Notes under the pieces: generated by a model
The model's database searches: none
Seen by the model: the letters and a program-made list of their open reading frames with translations, nothing else
What the model was told of the DNA's origin: nothing
Assembly (NCBI GenBank): GCA_949126835.1
Contig: OX421497.1
Location: 18,844,409 to 18,908,408, forward strand
From: Anisus vortex
Taxonomy: Eukaryota > Mollusca > Gastropoda > Planorbidae
DNA length: 64,000 bases
Direction: 5' to 3'
Translations under genes and position numbers: made by a program
Part shown: one piece after another, positions 24,075-36,354 of the stretch
Position numbering within the stretch: position 1 is the stretch's first letter
How the letters are laid out: each line of letters opens with the position of its first letter

Positions 24075-25166
24075 GAGCATCTTGGCCACTTCATTTAAAC
24101 ATCCGGACCACTCCGTTTGAACATTTTTGCCACTGGATTTGAACATCTGGATAACTTTATTTGAACATCTTGGCCACTCCATTTGAACATCTGGACCACT
24201 TTATTTGAACATCTGCACCACTCCATCTGAACATCTTGGCCACTCCATTAAACATCTTGGACACCCCATTTGAACCTCTGGGACACTCCATTTGAACATC
24301 TGCACCACTCCATCTGAACATCTTGGCCACTCCATTTGAACATCTGGGCCACTCCGTTTGATCATCTGGGCTACTTCATTTGAACATCTTGGCCACTTCA
24401 TTTGAACATTTTTGCCACTTGATTTGAGCATCTGGGCCACTCCATTTGAACATCTGGGCCACTCCATTTGAACATCTGGACCACTCCATTTGAACATCTT
24501 GGCTACTCCATTTGAATATCTGGACCACTCCATTTGAACATCTTGGTCACATCATTCGAACATCTGGGCCACTCCATTTGAACATCTGGACCTCTCAATC
24601 GAAACATCTGGGCCACTCCATTTGAACATCTGGGCCAATCAATTTGAACATCTGGGCCAATCAATTTGAACATCTGGGCCAATCAATTTGAACATCTGGG
24701 CCAATCAATTTGAACATCTGGGCCAATCAATTTGAACATCTGGGCCAATCAATTTGAACATCTGGGCCACTCCATTTGAGCATCTGGGCCACTCCATTTG
24801 AACATCTGGGCCACTCCATTTGAACATCTGGGCCAATCAATTTGAACATCTGGGCCACTCCATTTGAACATCTGGGCCAATCAATTTGAACATCTGGGCC
24901 ACTCCATTTGAATATATGGACCACTCCATTTAAACATCTTGGCCACTTAATTTGAACATTTTAGCCACTCAATTTGATCATCTGAGCCACATTTTCCTTT
25001 TGAACATCTTGGCCACTCCATTTGAACATCTTGGGTTCTTTTTTTTTAACCTCTGGGCCACATTATCCATTTTAACATCTGTGCCACATTCTCCATTTGA
25101 ACATATGGGCCACACTCTCTATATGAATATCTGTGCCACATTCTCCATTTGACCATCTGGGCCTCA
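24075..25166. repeat. 22-bp minisatellite, about 50 copies
   Basis: The unit is GGCCACTCCATTTGAACATC TG. The middle section (24620-24900) alternates it with GGCCAATCAATTTGAACATC TG, giving a run of CCAAT boxes. The minus strand is stop-free in phase, producing spurious ORFs such as 24201-24533. A LINE fragment interrupts the array at 25167. Confidence 0.93.
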
Positions 25167-25335
25167 CTCAGACACTGAGAGAATCTGGGACAAGAGAAAC
25201 TTTTAAAAAGAACTTAAAGACGTTTCTCTTTGGCTAATACATCTGTTACTGCAAATCACACCAAGAGCGCACTGAGTTTGCCGATATAATAGCATGGATA
25301 GAAGCTATAGAAATGCCCATTCTTATTCTTATTCT
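25167..25335 (+). mobile_element. LINE-B 5'-truncated 3' end inside the 22-bp array
   Basis: The plus strand reads QTLRESGTRETFKKNLKTFL FG then TAA (25235-25237), the same C-terminus as the LINE-B copy at 9589-9700. A 97-bp 3' UTR with AATAGCATGGATAGAAGC follows, then a TTATTC microsatellite tail (about 25318-25335). The insertion is clean within the array, which resumes with TCCATTTGAACATCTGGGCT. Confidence 0.88.
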
Positions 25336-25372
25336 CCATTTGAACATCTGGGCTACATTGTCCATATGAAAT
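25336..25372. repeat. 22-bp minisatellite, right remainder
   Basis: One to two diverged units continue after the LINE insertion. Confidence 0.75.
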
Positions 25373-26624
25373 ATCTGAACAGGGAATGTTCTCTAAATGT
25401 AAACTAGAACGTAAACTTAACTTACCCTCTAATTAGATCGTAGTACTTTAAAAATGATCTGCAAACATGTTGCCATAAACTTGAGGTTTCTCTTTGCTCT
25501 TCATAAGACATAAGTATCTGAAACTAAAGACATTAGCTGATAAAATAATTTCTATCCAACATAAAGCCACTCACGAACTTTAGAGATCGTTATAATGAAG
25601 CTTTAAAACGAAAAACAAGAGACCATTTTATCAATTGATGTAATAATAATCTAATTAACTATTTAAGCACCAACTTCCCATTACCACTCTGATATCTACA
25701 TCAAAAAATATATCTCCAGTACCCTTCTATATTGTTTCAAACATAACATTTTCGGATTGAAGACTCTTCAGCGTTTTCTTTATCAATAAAAGGGAGAAAA
25801 CCTTCTTAAAAAGAATCAATATGTTTAAAAGAGTTATGTCCCTTACATCCAAGACACGGAAAAAAAACAATATAATTAGATTAGTCATAAAAACATCGCG
25901 ATTTCCTGTAGTGTTTTAAGAGTGTTTAAACAAGACTTTTTTAAAACGTCCCCATTTTCAGTGGTTTTTAAATTTGTATTATTTAAATCTAAAGTCGAAA
26001 AACATAAACACTTGAAAAACGGAACTTGCTTAGGATAGTTTGAGAGATTGATCTAAAGTATAAATAATAAAAGTGATGTAAGTAACTACTTACCGTTATT
26101 GAGAAGATGAAAACTTTTTATTCCGAACAACCAACTGGAAGAAGATTTGCTGCATTAAAACTGTACTTTATCTGATCCTTGGTATTTAAAGTTTTACTCA
26201 TGAACTATTGATCTAGTAGAGCTGTATGCAACATTTATTCGTTTATTAGGCCTAACATGGAATGTGATACAAGAACTACACATTCTGAGCACATATTATA
26301 TTATTTTATTTCTTTAACATTACCAAAAAGACATCAGAAAACTGTTGTTAGACTTGGCTAACCTAGTTGTGGCCCACGGGCCGCCTGTTGCTAACCTTTG
26401 ATATAGTACCTTTTAACCTTTTATATCGTTGGAATTAGTATCTTTTGATATCTATGTAGTTAGTACTAGTAGTAATGAATTCACAAACGTTAGTGTGTTA
26501 GTGCTTGCAAAACCTCTGCATTCATTTATATCATTATTGAGTAAATATACGTTTGCTAATTATAACACAAATTCTGGTTGTATAAGCTGTTAACAGAAAG
26601 CCTTATCTACTTACTGGATAAGGC
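25373..26624. other. No gene seen; possible hAT end remnant near 26361-26400
   Basis: Mostly unassigned AT-rich DNA. At 26361-26400 a GC-rich patch, ACCTAGTTGTGGCCCACGGG followed by CCGCCTGTTGCTAACC, resembles the inner terminus of CAGGGGTCGGCAACC-type hAT MITEs, but no partner end or duplication was found. Confidence 0.35.
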
Positions 26625-26705
26625 AATCTTTACACATCATTCAATGTTTACACAACATTCAATGTTTACACAACATTCAATGTTTTGACAATGTTCAATG
26701 TTTAC
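26625..26705. repeat. ~18-bp tandem repeat, 4-5 copies
   Basis: The unit is ACACAACATTCAATGTTT. It contains the near-palindrome AACATTCAATGTT. Confidence 0.85.
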
Positions 26706-26838
26706 ATTTTTAAATTATTATATATTCAAACAACAATTCAAACTGATCACAACATTTCTGACTTCAACATAAACCACAATACATGTTTTAATCAACGCAT
26801 GCAGATCAAACCTACAAAACATTTATAAATGTACAATG

Positions 26839-26869
<31 letters not shown>

Positions 26870-28180
26870 GACTATAGTCATACATTAGGGATACTAGTGA
26901 ACACATTGGAATCAACCATTAACACAACGTTAAAAGTACAAATAAAAATTAACTTAAAAAGTTAGTTCGTATTGAACTGAATTGTAAGAAAATGTTAGAA
27001 TATATTATAACTTCAATTGAGAGCTAGATTTTGATTACAACGAAAGTGATGTAAATATATTTTATTTTGTTTTAAATTAAAACTAAGCATTGAGGTAGAA
27101 AAAAAGTATAACTAAGACGAAAATACATATATACATATATACATATATACATATATACATATATACATATATACATATATACATATATACATTTTGATAA
27201 TCGTTTAGGTATCTAAGTTAACTTTTAGGAAATCTTTTTAAAGCTTTTATTTACCATTAGTTCTATTTTTACTTACTAATGAGTTAGCATGAAGTTATTT
27301 TATAATATAATATAACAAAATGCAATGATTTCTATATGAAGATAAAATAACATTATTCTACTTGCTAAAATAAAAGCTAAAAATGTCTAATGCTATCAGA
27401 CACAAAGCAAAAATATATTTTAACACACACACACTTATACACACAATCTATTTAAAAAGTACATTTAAATATAAAGAGAGGCGATAATCAAAAAAAGAAA
27501 CTTAAATTCGCTTCTATACCAGCAATAAGAATAATTCCATATACACAAGCGGACATGCATTCGATGACTTTGATGTAGCGAAGTAAGAATAAAGTGTAGC
27601 AGAACTTATAAAATGATAATGTCCTGAATATGTTGAAAAAAAAAAAGAAAGGAAACGATTTATAGGCCAGAGGGAAATACAATATAATGAGAAATATAAA
27701 AAGACTACTTTTTATTAATATACTATTGCTATGATAAAATGCAAGCTCTAATGCAAAGATGTTTTTTTTGTAAGTAGTTGGTATAAGCATATAATAGAAA
27801 TAGTATACTATATAATGAAAACACAAAAAATGCAAAATAACAATACACGACTACATACTCAATGCTAATATACAACCTCTTTCATATGTGAGATTCAATA
27901 TGTAGATTACACAAAGTCACACTTTTGTCATTCTCATTACATCCTGCAAGATTAAAAATTGAAAAACTCTTTTAGTATTGTTCTAATAAAATAAAATAAT
28001 AACTAAGAATTGGCAAGGTATTTGTTTCGTCATAAAGACCAAAGTGTGGATAATTAAACTATTAAAGTTTATATCTGAATCATTATCATGTGTGAAAACT
28101 TTTTTAGGCTATAGGCATAGACATGGAGAAAAATCAAAGCTATCATGAAGTAGCTACATAAATGAGATCTTATTCTTGAA
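26706..28180. other. No gene seen; two microsatellites
   Basis: A (TA)n run at about 26840-26861 and a TATATACATA decamer-type run at 27124-27192. The remainder is AT-rich without recognised motifs. Confidence 0.5.
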
Positions 28181-28620
28181 TTAGCCAGTCTGCAGATCTG
28201 TACGCTCTTTTGCAGTCAATGTAAAGTCAATGTACATGTCAATTTTCCGCCACCCACAGAGATCCTCAAAGGGTTGCATCCTATTATGTTGTAGATTATG
28301 GGAATGCTCTGTGGAATCATCCTGGATCCAGACCCCATTACGACATTCCACTTCTAGTCTCTCTGCTACCAATGTCAGGCTCTCCTTATCCCTCTCCCCC
28401 CCCCCCCCCCCACCCAACAAAAGGAGCACAAATTCTGTATTCAGATTAATTCAAACTGAAACATCTGTCGAACAGCACAACAAAGGGGGGTACATGTCTT
28501 ACGTCCCTGGGTTATACCCTATGCAGATTTCACTAATAGTCGCCTTTTACAACATGCATGGGACTAAGCCATGTGTTTATTTTTCCACCTGTTTATTAAT
28601 CCTGGCCCCGCACGGGTGAC
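28181..28620. other. GC-richer block with poly-C; possible decayed exon or repeat
   Basis: Base composition is clearly richer in G+C than the flanks. The minus strand is open for 82 codons (28429-28181) and includes ESLTLVAERLEVECRNGVWI, QDDSTEHSHN and MQPFEDLCGWRKI, ending LTAKERTDLQTG; the composition is protein-like. A 17-base C run lies at 28390-28411. The block 28485-28620 (ACATGTCTTACGTCCCTGGG, CCTGGCCCCGCACGGG) reads like an interspersed repeat. I could not assign a family. Confidence 0.35.
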
Positions 28621-28804
28621 ATGAATGAAACAACTGAATGTGTTTAAAGATTTAAAAAAAGCTAATTTAGATTTTCCGAACTAAAAACATTTGGTGACTG
28701 CATAAACATTAAAAATACTGTTGTACATTAACCAAAAAAAAATAGAGATAGCACCAGAAAGGCCAAACCCAAAAACCCTTGGAAAGAAAATACGAATATA
28801 ATGT

Positions 28805-29125
28805 TGTTAGGCTGACACAAAACAAACCAAACCTAAACGTTCACGTTCATCAAGTCCTCAACAAACCAAAGTTAACATCTTACATCCAACAAGTTCTCAA
28901 CAAACCAAAGCCAACATCTTACATCCAACAAGTTCTCAACAAACCAAAGTTAACATCTTACATCCAACAAGTTCTCAACAAACCAAACCTAGAAGCTCAC
29001 ATTCATCAAGTCCTCAACAAACCCAACCTAAAACCTCACATTCATCAAGTCCTCAACAAACCAATCCTAAACTCACATTCAACAAGTCCTCAACAAACCA
29101 AATGCTCACAAACAACAAGACCTTA
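28805..29125. repeat. 42-bp minisatellite, about 7 copies
   Basis: The unit is AACAAACCAAAGTTAACATC TTACATCCAACAAGTTCTC A. The period is 14 codons, which keeps a plus-strand ORF of 115 codons open (NKPKLTSYIQQVL repeated). The right copies are shortened and diverged. Confidence 0.9.
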
Positions 29126-30820
29126 ACTGGATCCTCTAAGGCGAGATAAAAACTAAATAAATAAACTGACCTGTAGACGGGAACTGGAGGCAGACAACAG
29201 TATCATGGAAGAAATAAGGCCACAACTGGAGAACTTTCAATCTTATATACTTATTTGATAACAACTGTATAGAGCAAGAAAAAGAAAAACAAAGTTAAAG
29301 CTTGTTTGTATATCATATATTTTATGCCTGACAATATTACCATTGCCAATAATGTAGGTATTTATGAAGAGCAACACTTTAATGCTTATTGCAGGAAGAA
29401 ATGTCCTATAATTGAAAAAAAATCTTTAAAATAAAACAAACAAAAAAAGATGAGGTAAAGGTTTTGCATTATCAATTTTTAGATATGATATTTTGTTTTA
29501 ATAATGTTAGTTGGGACGCTGTTTAAGGTGATGACCTCATTCAATAGTTGGTTTGGTTTGGAAGTCTTGTAATGGATTTTTCTCGTTCTATTGTTGGTTG
29601 TTATGGAAAATGCTTAATCAAAATGAAGTTCTCATTTAATCGTTGTTGTTTTTTTAAAGTTCAATGGACATAGACGTGTAGCTAATGACAATATATTATT
29701 TCACATTTTCAGCCCCATTCTCCGAACAGAAGCCTCAAAATAAGTTTTTACAGGTGTTTTTTCCCGTTATACTTTACAGTGCGCATTTTAAAATATTTAA
29801 TTTTAATTGTACTTTTATGTGTGTCAAAATTTATTTCTTACAAAATGTTCAGTAGTTTGACTTAAATGTACTGACTAGTACAAAACAGTCTAATCATTCT
29901 TTTAGTTTACACTTTCCGTACACTTGATAGTCTCAGTTTATATATTTACAATACAGTCCATTATTTAATTGAAAGTGAAATTAAGCTAAATTGCAAGCGA
30001 TTCCTTAATAAATAATACAATAAATCTATGTATTTATAGTTTTACTTTCTACCATGTAATTTATAGGTTATTAAAAAAATGTACTCTTCATTTCATCTCT
30101 AATTTCAGTAATATACACATTTATTACTATAATGATTATTATTCTGTGTAACAATCAAACACAAGGTTCATCTAAGAATTTCATTCCTCTGACTGGTCAA
30201 TAACTCACACGAAATCTTTGGGCTACGAAGTCTGAGTTTGTCTTGTTTCCACTAGGTGCCACTGGACACTTCGCTACGAACTGCTAAGTGGTAAGAGAGG
30301 TCCAGTAACGATTTTCTGACCAGTCCGGCAGATTTGTCCAGTTAAGGGGGAAATATCAAGTCAAAGAAAGATAATACTCAAGGAAAGGGAAGATAACAAT
30401 GGCCACTCAAACTTCCTTTATCGATTGTTTGTTGAATCAGCAATCAAACAAAATAATACAAGTCTTTTATATTTAAACGAATTTCTAAAGGAACTTAATC
30501 ATTTAAAATAAAAGACAATTCGTACGAATCATTGTATCATTAAATTTGAGATTTCATGAGTGTACTTGTAGCACTAAGGGGGAGAATTCGATCAACTTTA
30601 ATGAGCACTTTTTTTGAAGAAAAAAAAACAACTATAAAAAGTACTACAAATTAAAATAAAAAAAACTTTTCAGTCAATTTAAGTTGACTAACTGAAAGAT
30701 ATGTTGTTGTTATTTTTATTACACTTAAAAACTTTATAAAAGCTTAATATAGATCATGTTTGTGTGATGAAAACCTCTCAACTGTAGTTTGTAGGAGAAA
30801 ATTACAAGGTTTATCAAGAG
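29126..30820. other. No gene seen
   Basis: AT-rich unassigned sequence with poly-A and poly-T runs. No ORF, mobile-element end or tandem repeat that I can support. Confidence 0.4.
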
Positions 30821-31044
30821 CAGGGATTGGCAACCTATGGCACGCATGCCAATAATGGCACGCAAAGTGATTTTTTTTAATGACACGCGGAAGACACCCT
30901 AAAGGACAGTTCAAGTCTCTTCTTCAATGTGTTGAGTGCTCGGAAGCTGTTAGTACGCTGAATAGAGTTGAAATCGGAAGCTGTTAGTAGGCTGAATAGA
31001 GTTGAAATCCTACTTTGGCATAATCAAAATGTTGCCGACCCCTG
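30821..31044. mobile_element. Small hAT-type MITE (224 bp)
   Basis: The left end is CAGGGATTGGCAACCTATGG and the right end, read inward, CAGGGGTCGGCAACAT, the form common to Charlie-like hAT MITEs. Flanking octamers ATCAAGAG and ATCTAGAT match at 6 of 8 positions, consistent with a decayed 8-bp duplication. The interior has a 34-bp tandem duplication (GGAAGCTGTTAGTACGCTGA type, 30944-31012). Its left end is related to the terminus of the decayed element at 48422. Confidence 0.8.
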
Positions 31045-31089
31045 ATCTAGATTGTCTGTGACACTTTATTGAAAGCAAGTCAGGTAGCT

Positions 31090-31203
31090 ACGGGTCATTA
31101 TCAAGTCAAAGTCAAATGTCATGACTGACTGGGTAGCAACAACTTAAAGTCAAATGTCATGACTGACTGGGTAGCAACAACTTAAAGTCAAATGTCATGA
31201 CTT
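31090..31203. repeat. 42-bp repeat, about 2.7 copies
   Basis: The unit is AAAGTCAAATGTCATGACTG ACTGGGTAGCAACAACTT. Copies are identical across the overlap. Confidence 0.88.
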
Positions 31204-33004
31204 AGTTTCATCCTTAGTATCCATACACATCCATTTCATTTGGCGTTGTTGGCTAGAGCTAAACTAAGAAATACGGCAAATACGATTCAATGATCTTATC
31301 ATAAATGTAAGAGAGAAGAGTTTCTCTACCTACCCCACTCACGGCATCTGTCATATTGGTTGAGCAGAGAAATGGTCCAGATTTGATAGCTTTTGGCTGA
31401 CCATTCTTTACATATTGACATAAGGCCAGTTTGGTCAACTGATGGTGGTGGAGCTGGGAGTAGTTCACATTGATGAAAACTTTAGTTCAGATGATGTTGA
31501 TCTAGACAGCCTAGTGTACAATTAAACAGTAGATACAATTTAAATATGTAATTTATATATTCAACGTTCAACGTAAAACAGAAATAACTCACAAGTAACA
31601 AGTCAAATGTGTGTATGTGTATATGTATGAATGTATGTATCTGTGTATGTATGTGACTATTTATGTATGTAGAATATAGGCTACTTAATGCAAGTTATTA
31701 GGGTTTATATTTTATATTATTGATTCAAATGATTAACGTGAATAATTTATTCATACATATAATAAGTCTTTTCCGATGCTCTAAATACGTATAGTAAAAA
31801 AACAATAATTAAAATATGTATGATATAATGAAAACGTTGGTTAAATATAGATCACTGAAATAATAAACAGCTATAGTGATCACTTAAAAAATGAACAATT
31901 ATAACTATTGTAATTTCCCGACATAAAAGGTATCACTTTACATTAAGAACTATGTTTGTGGTTGTCACTTTTTTTTACAGATGCATAAATCACAATGTTT
32001 TCATAACATTATCAACGAGTATATAATATTGTTATTGTCTTTTTAATTTTCCCATAAAGTCAATCAAACAGTCGCTATTCCTTGAAGAACCTACGAGTTT
32101 CTTCTCCATCTCTTGATTTAAGCTCAGGATTTCTAAACTTAGCCAGATTGTGAGTTATAACCTTTTAGTCCATATTGAGCGAGCAGATCGCTGGCTAATG
32201 ACTCGGTCTTTTATGTGTCAGGAGGTCAGAGATCTCGAAACGATCCTGACACAAAGTGCGTGTTGGACATGTACCCGCCTTCACTTTCATCGCCCTACGA
32301 AAGCACCACAAAACATACCAAGCTAAAAGGTCGTTTGGTCGTTTCATGGAATGAGCCACGTGGTGGGGGACGAGCTGTGTTTTGTTGTGTTTTTCATTGA
32401 CTTAGTAGGACACAGCCAACAGCTGTTACCCCCAAACCGCCATCTTTAGACCCTTAAAGATACGCCCAAATCTCACCCCACCCCCACCCCTATATTATTT
32501 CATTTAACTTGTTTTTCCTATCTGTTTAGTGCTAGATGTAATAATAGTATTCTGTAAGTTATTAATCCTAGAACTGTATATATATACAGCCAAGATATTC
32601 TCAGTGAATTAGTTTATTATTCAACTGCATATTGACTTAAATGGACACACCCTTGACCAGTCTACATAATATACTTTCTTTAAGTGTTATGGTTTAGACT
32701 TGATAAAATCCTCTATTACATTTTGAATCGATACAATTTAACTATCACATTTAAACTAACACAGTTAAGCGTGAAATATGTATATTTGCTTATTAGGGGG
32801 AGGGGGGAGTAACATTATACATTTGATAAAACCACGTAATATAAAGGGATTATGTGGATTGTGTAATGCATCGGCAATAAAACATTTCATAACACTATAT
32901 AAAACGCTAACTTCAAAAGATTATAAAGTTATTGTAACAATAATGAATTGCATTGTTAATGTTATTAGTAACAATAATCACAAATAGTACTACGTATGTT
33001 GTAC
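31204..33004. other. No gene seen; TATG-rich patch
   Basis: A GTATGTAT-rich microsatellite lies at 31605-31675. A 61-codon ORF at 32215-32400 has no recognisable domain. The rest is unassigned. Confidence 0.4.
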
Positions 33005-33345
33005 ACGATAATAGACGCTTACACAATTAGTATCTCGTAGATTAAGACGTATATAGAAACATACACATTTAGTATATCGTAGTTTAAGCACAATTAATAT
33101 ATTGTTGCTGAGGGGATATAGACGCATACATAAATATTATCTCTTAGTTTAAGCAGCATATAAACGCATACACATTGAATAGTTCGTAGTTTAAGAAGTA
33201 TAACATATATACACATCTAGTATTTAGTAGTTTAAGAAATATAAGATACATGCACTTCTAGTATCTATTAGCTTAAGAAGTATATAGATGCATACACATC
33301 TAGTATCTAGTAGTTTAAGAGGGTTATAGACACATTGAGTAAGGA
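33005..33345. repeat. ~42-57 bp diverged tandem repeat
   Basis: Phrases like ACACATCTAGTATCTAGTAG, TTTAAGAAGTATATAGATGC and ATAC recur about seven times. Confidence 0.75.
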
Positions 33346-33591
33346 TCACTTAATGTATAACTTTCTGTACGATTACAGAATAATTACACAACATCTTCCC
33401 ACACATGTATACCGCAACATTTATGGCTCACTCTCTCATGGTTCTAGCCAGTAATACTCCAGTTCTATAATTGCACTAGCCTATAGAGCAGCGGTTCCCA
33501 AACTGGGGGGCGCGACCCCCTTGGGGTGGAATGACCATTTCACGGGGGTCGCCAAAGACCTTCGGAAAACGTATGTTTTCGATGGTCTTAA

Positions 33592-34681
33592 CCCTTAAAG
33601 CGCGTAGGGCCACGATCGTGGCTCAGCGTTAACAATACGTTAAGTGCGTGAAGCCACGATCGTGGCTTAGCTTTTTTTCGGCTATATTGTGTCGTTTTCA
33701 TTCGTTTTTTTCCGTAAAAACGTACACATTCGTAAAGCATAACAACTTCCGTCTCTTCTGGTAGTGAAAGGCAGCCATTTTTTTACTTTAAATTTTCCTC
33801 GATTCGCAAAATGAACGAAGGTGTTAGTGACTATTCGAAAAGCTACGATGGAATTGATGCATAATTTCAATTATATTTTATTGATTTTGATGAAATTGTA
33901 AACAGTAAGAAGTGTATTGAATTCATATTTGTTTTATTTTAATGATTTAGTTTTCAAAATACTGAAATAGGTCAAATAGCCGGCAAATAGTTCAATAAAT
34001 TAGCCTCGTGTTTGTTGTTAGCAAAAACATCGTTTTCGAAAGATGGGCGTGGCTAATGATCGTTTTTATTTTAGTTATTATTGAAATAAATTTGTATTTA
34101 AATCTGTTTATATTGCGGGCCTAGGTTAAAACTACTATATTCTCATCATAATTTTAAAAAATGTGATAGTTAAACAACATGTACTATTTATGATATTTTT
34201 TTTTCGAACTGGGTGGGTGCGCTCTAGGTTTACTGAGTGCCATGTCGGACTGTACCCTTACTAACTTGTAAATATTACAAAAGACTCTAATACTTACTAA
34301 TATACCTTTTTTAAATACATTCCTTTAATTTAATACATTTATTTCTAAAATTTAAGTGTTTTTTTATTATTTTTATTCGATTTTTACTACTTAGTTGCAT
34401 GTTAAATTAATAAAAAAAAATTTTCGAAGTTTTTATTTAAAAAAATTGTCGTGTATTTATTAAATTTTTACATTTTAGATGCTAGATATTAAACAATTAA
34501 TATGTTTTTCCAATTTCCCAAACTATAAGCTTTAATGAAATGTATAGGTTTATATATCTAATGTAAAAATATCATAAAAGAAAACCAAAATAAAAGCAAG
34601 AGGTTTTGAACGTTTAATGCCCGTCAGTTTTAGCTACACTTTTTAATGCATTTTTGTGAAAATAGCTACGCGCTTTAAGGG
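33592..34681. mobile_element. piggyBac-type MITE nested in the hAT element (1.09 kb)
   Basis: The ends are CCCTTAAAGCGCGTAG on the left and, inward from the right, CCCTTAAAGCGCGTAG, a perfect 16-bp inverted repeat. It is flanked by TTAA on both sides (33588-33591 and 34682-34685), the piggyBac target. Joining the flanks restores the hAT sequence GATGGTCTTAAGAGCCG. The left subterminal region has the palindrome GCCACGATCGTGGC twice (about 33610 and 33652). There is no transposase; the interior is very AT-rich. Confidence 0.92.
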
Positions 34682-34859
34682 TTAAGAGCCGAAATATAGT
34701 TCATCTTTCCTTCTCCAATCGAGTCCACCGACATGCAGATACGTCCGCATACAACGTGTAGACTACTTGGCGTAATGACATCAATACAGGTGTATGTGAC
34801 AAGGTCGGCACCATTATGCACGTATGCTGACCAGTAACCCGCGTGTAGAGAGTTGTGTT

Positions 34860-36354
34860 ATAAAGCCGCTTTTCTGGTAAAAGCAGTCATTGTGTTAAAA
34901 GCAGTAGTATTTGCGATAAACGCCCGACACTTCATGAATATTTCGGATTTTAGTTTAGATTTTGTTCGGTCTGGATATCAACAGAATTAGTAACCAAAAG
35001 CAATCAGAGCTCACTGTATGATATATTGGCAAATATTAGCAACAAAGAAATTGCCACAACAGTTCTAAAAAAGTGATAAAAAGCGTCATAAGTTGTGCCC
35101 TTTTGTAAAGACAAGCTCTTTAAACAGTCGACTGTTTACGCAATTGTGCAACGAGTAGGCCTATGATGCTCCGAACAATGCTTGCTATTTCACACTTGTG
35201 AGATGATTGTCGGGAGAAATTAAAACTTGTTTTTTGGCATCATGGTGAACTGTTTTTTTTTATATATTTTATATCAGAAAGCAAGACTGCTCTTTAAAGC
35301 ACTTTTCGGTGATAAAAGTGAACTGCAGATAATAACTTACTTGGTTGACATCATTGTCGTCATTAAATGAGTTAAATGTATCACTGAACGGAGGAAAATG
35401 TAACAAGCCTTAATTAATGTATTAATTTATCTAAAATGATCGCATCATTCCAAATGAATCTTTAGCCTTTGCATAAAAAAATTGGATGCAAATGAAATGT
35501 ATATGCTGTCTACTTCAGGCCCCACATAGTGAGTGTGTGTGTGTGCAGTTATTGCGCTGTGCCGGGGCCCATTAGAGTTATTCTTTGTAATATTATTTGT
35601 AAGATCAATACTGAAGTTTAGGAAAAGGTACATTAATTTAAATTAAAAACTGTACTTGATTAAAAGTTTGTGAATAGGCCTGTATGGCTGTGAATGATAC
35701 GATTACATTCTAATGGTAAATCTTATGACAACGGGATAAAATGGTTCACAGACCTTTTAAAATATTCCTGATTTCTATAAACGTATGTAATGCAAATAAA
35801 TCATCTAAATATGACTAGTGTTGGAAAGATGGATCGAACCAGCACTTTTTTTTCTCATACGGCTCCTGGTCTACTTTATCTGTGTTCTTTGAAAAACATG
35901 ACATTTAAGCAGACAAAATGATTACGATGATAAATTCTGTGAAATAACACTTTCACATGCTAGCAGCCGAAATTTCATGGTACTTTCCAAATCTACCTGA
36001 CACCACATATCTAGGTACTTGCCAGAAGCCCATTCGCATTCAAAGATGTTCCTGTGAAAGCACAAAGGAGTTCATTGAGCGTATTAACAACGATGCAGAG
36101 AGAACTGATTTCTCTATAATGTCAGGTACAAAATTCTGGATCAAATGATTGCAGTCATAAACTATTTTGGCTGAGATTGTGTTGCGCCATTTTCTTCCAT
36201 TTGCAACAAAATATCTTAGTAAACATGTTTTTCCACCTTGTTGGTTATCAAGTCTAAACACAGTAGACTTTTTGTTGGAAATGCTCTGCTTGCAAAGACT
36301 GTCCCGAGAATGTCTGAACCGATAAGAAATACGCAATGTCAACCATCACAATAG
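34860..36354 (+). pseudogene. hAT transposase pseudogene (SCAND3/ZBED5/GTF2IRD2-like lineage)
   Basis: Several collinear pieces in shifting frames match this transposase family. SSLNELNVSLNGGK (35357-35401) corresponds to the conserved LNELNxSLQG motif. ISWYFPNLPDTTYLG and CESTKEFIERINNDA (about 35970-36105) are followed by TKFWIK (36126-36147), EIVLRHFLPFATKYLSKHVF (36173-36231, the C-terminal dimerisation motif) and a final MSEPIRNTQCQPSQ ending at TAG 36352-36354. Multiple stops and frameshifts make it inactive. Family assignment is from recalled motifs. Confidence 0.8.

Noticed and set aside
24201..24924. Minus-strand ORFs rich in Trp, Pro and Asp (PDVQMEW repeats)
   Set aside because: They are the stop-free 22-bp minisatellite; the period is not a multiple of three and the peptide changes with the frame.
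32215..32400. 61-codon ORF as a small gene
   Set aside because: It has no ATG-context, splice or homology signal that I can support, and ORFs of this length are common here.
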